DNA of 64,000 nt from Bacteriovoracaceae bacterium (GTDB lineage Bacteria; Bdellovibrionota; Bacteriovoracia; Bacteriovoracales; Bacteriovoracaceae). Positions 60,079 to 64,000 of the stretch are shown one piece after another; within the stretch, counting starts at the first letter, position 1, and each line of letters starts with the position of its first letter. The stretch is from assembly GCA_028378565.1 (NCBI GenBank), contig JAONMX010000001.1:99878-163877 (forward strand), in the 5' to 3' direction. A model generated the notes under the pieces. The model was not told where the DNA came from and made no database searches. It saw nothing but the letters and a program-made list of their open reading frames with translations. The position numbers and the translations under genes are program-made.

Positions 60079-60393
60079 TTATTCTCCATCTGCCAGGTAA
60101 TTAGGCTGAACGGGTTCTTCAATAATTTTAGAATCAGTCATTCCAACTTTATATGCCTTTGCATCTTTTCTTGAACTAACAAAAGATTTCAATTTTCCAT
60201 TTATAAAGTATGCTGCAACACCATCATCACAGGCGATACCAGGTTTCATTCCATTTTTTTGTAAACGGTGATAAGAATCGCGTCTATCAGCTTCTCCGTC
60301 ATAATGTGGACAGTTAGAACCAGATAAAAGGCCCAAACATTCTAATGCGCTTAATTGACCTGGGATTGAGTCGGTTACTCCCTCTGTTTGGAT
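60079..60393 (-). pseudogene. Peptidase E (S51 family) C-terminal fragment
   Basis: 'GQLSALECLGLLSGSNCPHYDGEADRRDSYHRLQKNGMKPGIACDDGVAAYF...VSSRKDAKAYKV'; N-terminal part absent. Confidence 0.6.
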
Positions 60394-60617
60394 AACTTAC
60401 AATTGATTTCATTATGCTACTCCTTTAGTACTTTCTGTTATTGCATTTCTTTCTATCTTGTTTCTTATTTTTTCGAACTTAATAGATGTTTCTATATACT
60501 TTGGTCCAATTGAATTTGTTAAAGGGTCAACATTCAAAAATGATATTGCTTCTCTGGCACATTCGTCTGAAATAAGTGAAAGTTTAAAGTAGGCATAGCC
60601 CTTAGGGGGTGTGGGAG

Positions 60618-60657
60618 TGACCCGTAAGGGTCAAGCCAACAAAGAGTGCGTTAGCAC
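60618..60657. other. Two adjacent short hairpins in a GC-richer patch
   Basis: TGACCC-GTAA-GGGTCA and GTGC-GTTA-GCAC. Confidence 0.45.
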
Positions 60658-60699
60658 GTTCAATGTGGGGTGTTTATATTTTGTTTTAAATGTGTAGGA

Positions 60700-61229
60700 C
60701 TAATTAATTAAAAGATTGTCTTTATTAAATCTTTGTAACTGGTGAGGAGATTCGATATTTTGTAGAAGGTGGATTTCTTTTTCTGAAAGTATTTTTTTAG
60801 AGTTTAATATTGATTCCGCTAATCTTTTGTCGCCGACGAGTGTATCAATGTGATCTGGACACTTGGGTAAGTTATTTCTAAAACTAAGCAATCCTGTTTT
60901 ATCGAACAATAAACCACTCGCCTTAATCGAATATTTAGAATCAATATTGTTGTTATAAAGAAAATAGTTTACGGTAAGATAATCTAGAGCACTGAACCAT
61001 ATCTTCGCTCTAGATGAGTGTTCGTAAAAATTTACGTCAATTAATTTATAAAATTCTTTAGTTAATTTGTATATTCCTACACTACCACTTGTGCCTTTCC
61101 AAGATGTGAAATATTCCGGATTTCTAGAGATATACTTATGGAGCTTCGAGGTTAAGCTCTTATCGAAATTGAGAGCAAAACCCCCTTATACTGTGTTGCT
61201 ACTTTTTCTAGAAAGTCTTTAGTCTTCAT
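60700..61229 (-). pseudogene. Hypothetical gene interrupted by frameshift near a G5 run
   Basis: Start 'MKTKDFLEKVATQYKG' overlaps upstream ORF end; continuation 'GFALNFDKSLTSKLHKYISRNPEYFTSWKGTSG...NKDNLLIN*' lies in another frame. Confidence 0.45.
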
Positions 61230-61992
61230 GGCCCATGTTCTTTCTAGAGTAAGTCTCAAACTCGGCATCATGATCGTATTCTATACTATCGTGTTGAATA
61301 CATGTCATAATAACATCTGTGCCTGGATTTGATCTATAGAGCTTAGCGAGATCGTTTTGTGCTTTTATTAATATTCTTCTCGCTTCATGTTTAATTTTTT
61401 TCTTATCAACATCCCAGAACATAGTTGAAAGTATTTGATCATCTGATGAAATCTGAAAAGAGTCATTTACAAAATGTTTAGCTAATTTGAGAGAAGTATT
61501 TAAACCGAGTCTTACATCTTTTCCATATCTGAAATATGAGAACTCAGAATCGCTTTCAACTTCTTTTTTTAAGGCACCTAGCTTAAGGATTGAATATATT
61601 GATTTGCCACCATTTTCTAGAACATATTCCTTTGTGACACCTTTCTTTGAAAGTAGCTTCGTGGCCACTTGCCATCCTTTCCTGTCTTCTAATAGATGTT
61701 TGATGATCTTTGGACAATTTGTAAGGTTTTCCTCTTCGAACATTTTAACTGTGTATGAAGTTGAGATTTTTTTCCCGAAATGTCTGTTATTAGAATATTT
61801 TTTTACAATGTCTTTGTATGTTAGACTCGGGTGAATTGCACTAAGTAGCTTCATTATTGTAGAGGCTTGAACGCTATTGTCTCTGTATTCTTGATCTTTA
61901 ATACTGTAGATAAATGGCCTAGATACTTCTGCCAATTCTGCAAATCTTGATATCAAATATTTATACGAATATATCTGCACGAATTGTGCCAA
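61219..61992 (-). CDS. Hypothetical protein
   Basis: 257-aa intact ORF; possible N-terminal HTH-like region, no firm family. Confidence 0.6.
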   Translation of the reverse strand: MAQFVQIYSYKYLISRFAELAEVSRPFIYSIKDQEYRDNSVQASTIMKLLSAIHPSLTYKDIVKKYSNNRHFGKKISTSYTVKMFEEENLTNCPKIIKHLLEDRKGWQVATKLLSKKGVTKEYVLENGGKSIYSILKLGALKKEVESDSEFSYFRYGKDVRLGLNTSLKLAKHFVNDSFQISSDDQILSTMFWDVDKKKIKHEARRILIKAQNDLAKLYRSNPGTDVIMTCIQHDSIEYDHDAEFETYSRKNMGHED

Positions 61993-62031
61993 TTTTTGAG
62001 ATACTTCGGGAGGTTGGCTATGTGGATACTA

Positions 62032-62451
62032 TTAAGATGCTTTCTTACAGGGTTTGGAAAACTCAATTTTTTGATATTTTCTCTTTGATGATTTTATTGA
62101 AAGTGAAGAGATTGCTTTGAGAGAATATGATGAATAGTTTTGCTCGATGCTTTTTTCAACTTTTTGGCCATGTTCTCTAGTTCCAATGAATATATGGGTT
62201 TGCCTTACTTGAGAATCATTAGGAATAAGCTGAAATACTTGGCAGTCAAATATATTGCTGTCATCAAGCTCAGTAAGAGCGATGAGTTCGTCCTGATTCC
62301 ATTTCTTAGAGATGAGTTTGGTGTTCTCTTTCCCACTTATTAGATGGTTCAAGACCTTAGCGCATCCATTAACTTCTTCTTTAGTTTCAAGGTTTTTGAT
62401 ACCTCTTATAAGAAGTCCTCCAAAACATTCAAATGGAGAACCACAGGTCAT
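62032..62451 (-). CDS. Hypothetical protein
   Basis: ATGA overlap with upstream ORF; no recognised family. Confidence 0.5.
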   Translation of the reverse strand: MTCGSPFECFGGLLIRGIKNLETKEEVNGCAKVLNHLISGKENTKLISKKWNQDELIALTELDDSNIFDCQVFQLIPNDSQVRQTHIFIGTREHGQKVEKSIEQNYSSYSLKAISSLSIKSSKRKYQKIEFSKPCKKAS

Positions 62452-63236
62452 ATCAAGACCAATGAAATTGGGTCAGCCAAGAGATAGGCATCATCAATAC
62501 ATCCTTTACTTCTAGCTGTCTGTTTTAATTGTGAATAAACGTCGGCCAAAAGTTTCTTATTATTAATATTAGAAAAGAATTTATCATAGGTTGATGTTGA
62601 AACACCTTTAGTTTCTCTAACTGTTAATTTCTTAAATGAAACCGCTGGTTTCGCGATAATGAACCCATCCTTAGGATAGATACAGCTATTAAGCTTTATT
62701 CCATATGCTTCACTTCCATAAATGACAATTTTGGAATCATTAAATTTATAATTCAAGATATTTACATCATAATCCCCAGTCGAGTTATTTAGTTGTAATT
62801 CTTTAACTTTAGCTTGTCCTGTTAGTACAAATCTTTCTGAGTTGGATATACTAACATTATCTATATTAGCTTTACTGTATAAATGTGTTTCACCACTTCC
62901 GCTTTGGTATAGATTATTGACGGTTGTATCTTTTATAGTTAACTTTGATGACTCATTGAAAATTCTTTTTATGTTTGGTGAGTTTGATAAAGATATGTCT
63001 GCTTTTACTTCTGTCTCAGATCTTAAATTTAAATTTTCTGTATAAATATGGGAAAGTAATAATCTCGCACCATTTCTACCGTTAAAGATGAGAGAGCCCA
63101 TAGGATTATCGCTTTTTCCTATAAAATCAAGATCAATAGAAGTGTTAATTTTTAAAACTTCTGAAACAAAGGTGTTATTATCAAAATAAATGCCATGAGA
63201 TAAATGGCCATCATTAATACTAATCCTATCAATCAT
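62448..63236 (-). CDS. Hypothetical protein with beta-helix-like repeats
   Basis: Repeated N/S-rich beta-strand pattern ('NSPNIKRIF', 'IDNVSISNSERFVL', 'VKELQLNNSTGDY'). Confidence 0.5.
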   Translation of the reverse strand: MIDRISINDGHLSHGIYFDNNTFVSEVLKINTSIDLDFIGKSDNPMGSLIFNGRNGARLLLSHIYTENLNLRSETEVKADISLSNSPNIKRIFNESSKLTIKDTTVNNLYQSGSGETHLYSKANIDNVSISNSERFVLTGQAKVKELQLNNSTGDYDVNILNYKFNDSKIVIYGSEAYGIKLNSCIYPKDGFIIAKPAVSFKKLTVRETKGVSTSTYDKFFSNINNKKLLADVYSQLKQTARSKGCIDDAYLLADPISLVLI

Positions 63237-63336
63237 TGAGTCAAGACCTTTCCCACCTTGCGAGAGATTTCAGTTTTTTGGGAGAAGTTTCAGACGTTCA
63301 TAGCATTCATCACAAAACGTAGTGAAAATTGTAGAG

Positions 63337-63702
63337 ATGAAAAAGAAAATCCTCTACGTCGAAGATTGCTCCGAATTACAAGAAATGACTCTATCTGAAA
63401 TGGTCTCTTGGTTCCCCGAATCTGAAATTGTCACAGCTAACAGTGGCAATAAGGCCCAGTTGATTCTCTCCGAACGAAAAGATTTCGATCTCATCGTAAC
63501 TGATTACCAAATAGCTGATGGGAATGGGCTTGAGCTCCTAGAGTATTGCCAAAGAGGACAACTTGGCATTCCTGTAATTATTTTTCACGGTGGAAGCGTT
63601 GGACCTGAAGGATTCCTAACTATAAATGATTGTATTGGAGTCGTGATTAAGCCAGATTACAAAAACTTGAAAAAGCATCTCCGTTTTATCTTACCTAAAT
63701 AG
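63337..63702 (+). CDS. Single-domain response regulator
   Basis: 'MKKKILYVEDCSELQEM...FDLIVTDYQIADGNGLELLEY...IFHGG'. Confidence 0.8.
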   Translation: MKKKILYVEDCSELQEMTLSEMVSWFPESEIVTANSGNKAQLILSERKDFDLIVTDYQIADGNGLELLEYCQRGQLGIPVIIFHGGSVGPEGFLTINDCIGVVIKPDYKNLKKHLRFILPK

Positions 63703-63722
63703 GAAAGTTTGATCTCGAAAAG

Positions 63723-64000
63723 TTAATTACTTTTTGCTGACCCTTTATAAGCTCCCTTTCCGCCGGCAACAATCCAGTCACCATTATCGTTCATTGCGAC
63801 TGAAACATCAGATCTATCGTAAATTTGAGAATCTGTTAGGATTTGCCTGCCATTGACATAAGCTCCCTTTCCGCCGGCAACAATCCAGTCACCATTATCG
63901 TTCATTGCGACTGAAACATCACAGCAATCGTAAATTTGAGTATCTGTTAGGATTTGCTCCTGAGCAAACAAATTCACAGAACTAAAAGCTATAAGTACTA
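63723..64000 (-). CDS. Secreted tandem-repeat protein, N-terminus cut by window edge
   Basis: Signal-peptide-like 'VLIAFSSVNLFAQ' then 37-aa repeats QILTDSQIYDRSDVSVAMNDNGDWIVAGGKGAYVNGR. Confidence 0.65.
   Translation of the reverse strand, partial: VLIAFSSVNLFAQEQILTDTQIYDCCDVSVAMNDNGDWIVAGGKGAYVNGRQILTDSQIYDRSDVSVAMNDNGDWIVAGGKGAYKGSAKSN

Overview
AT-rich bacterial chromosome segment. Two tandem flagellins, an MglA-type GTPase and the general gene content suggest a Bdellovibrionota/Bacteriovoracales-like predator, but this is inferred from protein resemblance only. About 0-45 kb is core genome: a putative flagellin-glycosylation or surface-sugar locus, nadK, recN, flagellins, rsmE/prmA, RNase J, a long division/cell-wall (dcw) cluster (ftsZ, ftsA, ftsQ-like, murB, murC, ftsW, murD, mraY, murF, murE, ftsI, ftsL, rsmH), mtnP, mglA with a roadblock-like partner, recR, ybaB, dnaX, SRP RNA, tRNA-Ser, an SGNH-TPR gene, tadA and tRNA-Arg. 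About 45.3-64 kb is accessory: a toxin-antitoxin-like pair, two tyrosine recombinases, truncated genes, a decayed IS21-type element, a secreted eukaryotic-type protein-arginine deiminase homologue, a secreted metzincin-like protease, an HD phosphohydrolase with an in-frame amber codon, and several unknown or decaying genes. Strongest points for follow-up: (i) the secreted PAD homologue and neighbouring secreted cargo between two att-like 15-mers; (ii) an ftsQ-like gene whose frame extends far upstream of its first ATG, suggesting a non-canonical start; (iii) an SGNH hydrolase split exactly at an A8 run; (iv) tadA beside its substrate tRNA-Arg(ACG); (v) phased GTTATA operator-like repeats before the TA-like pair. 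No database searches were run; all names come from motif and sequence recognition.
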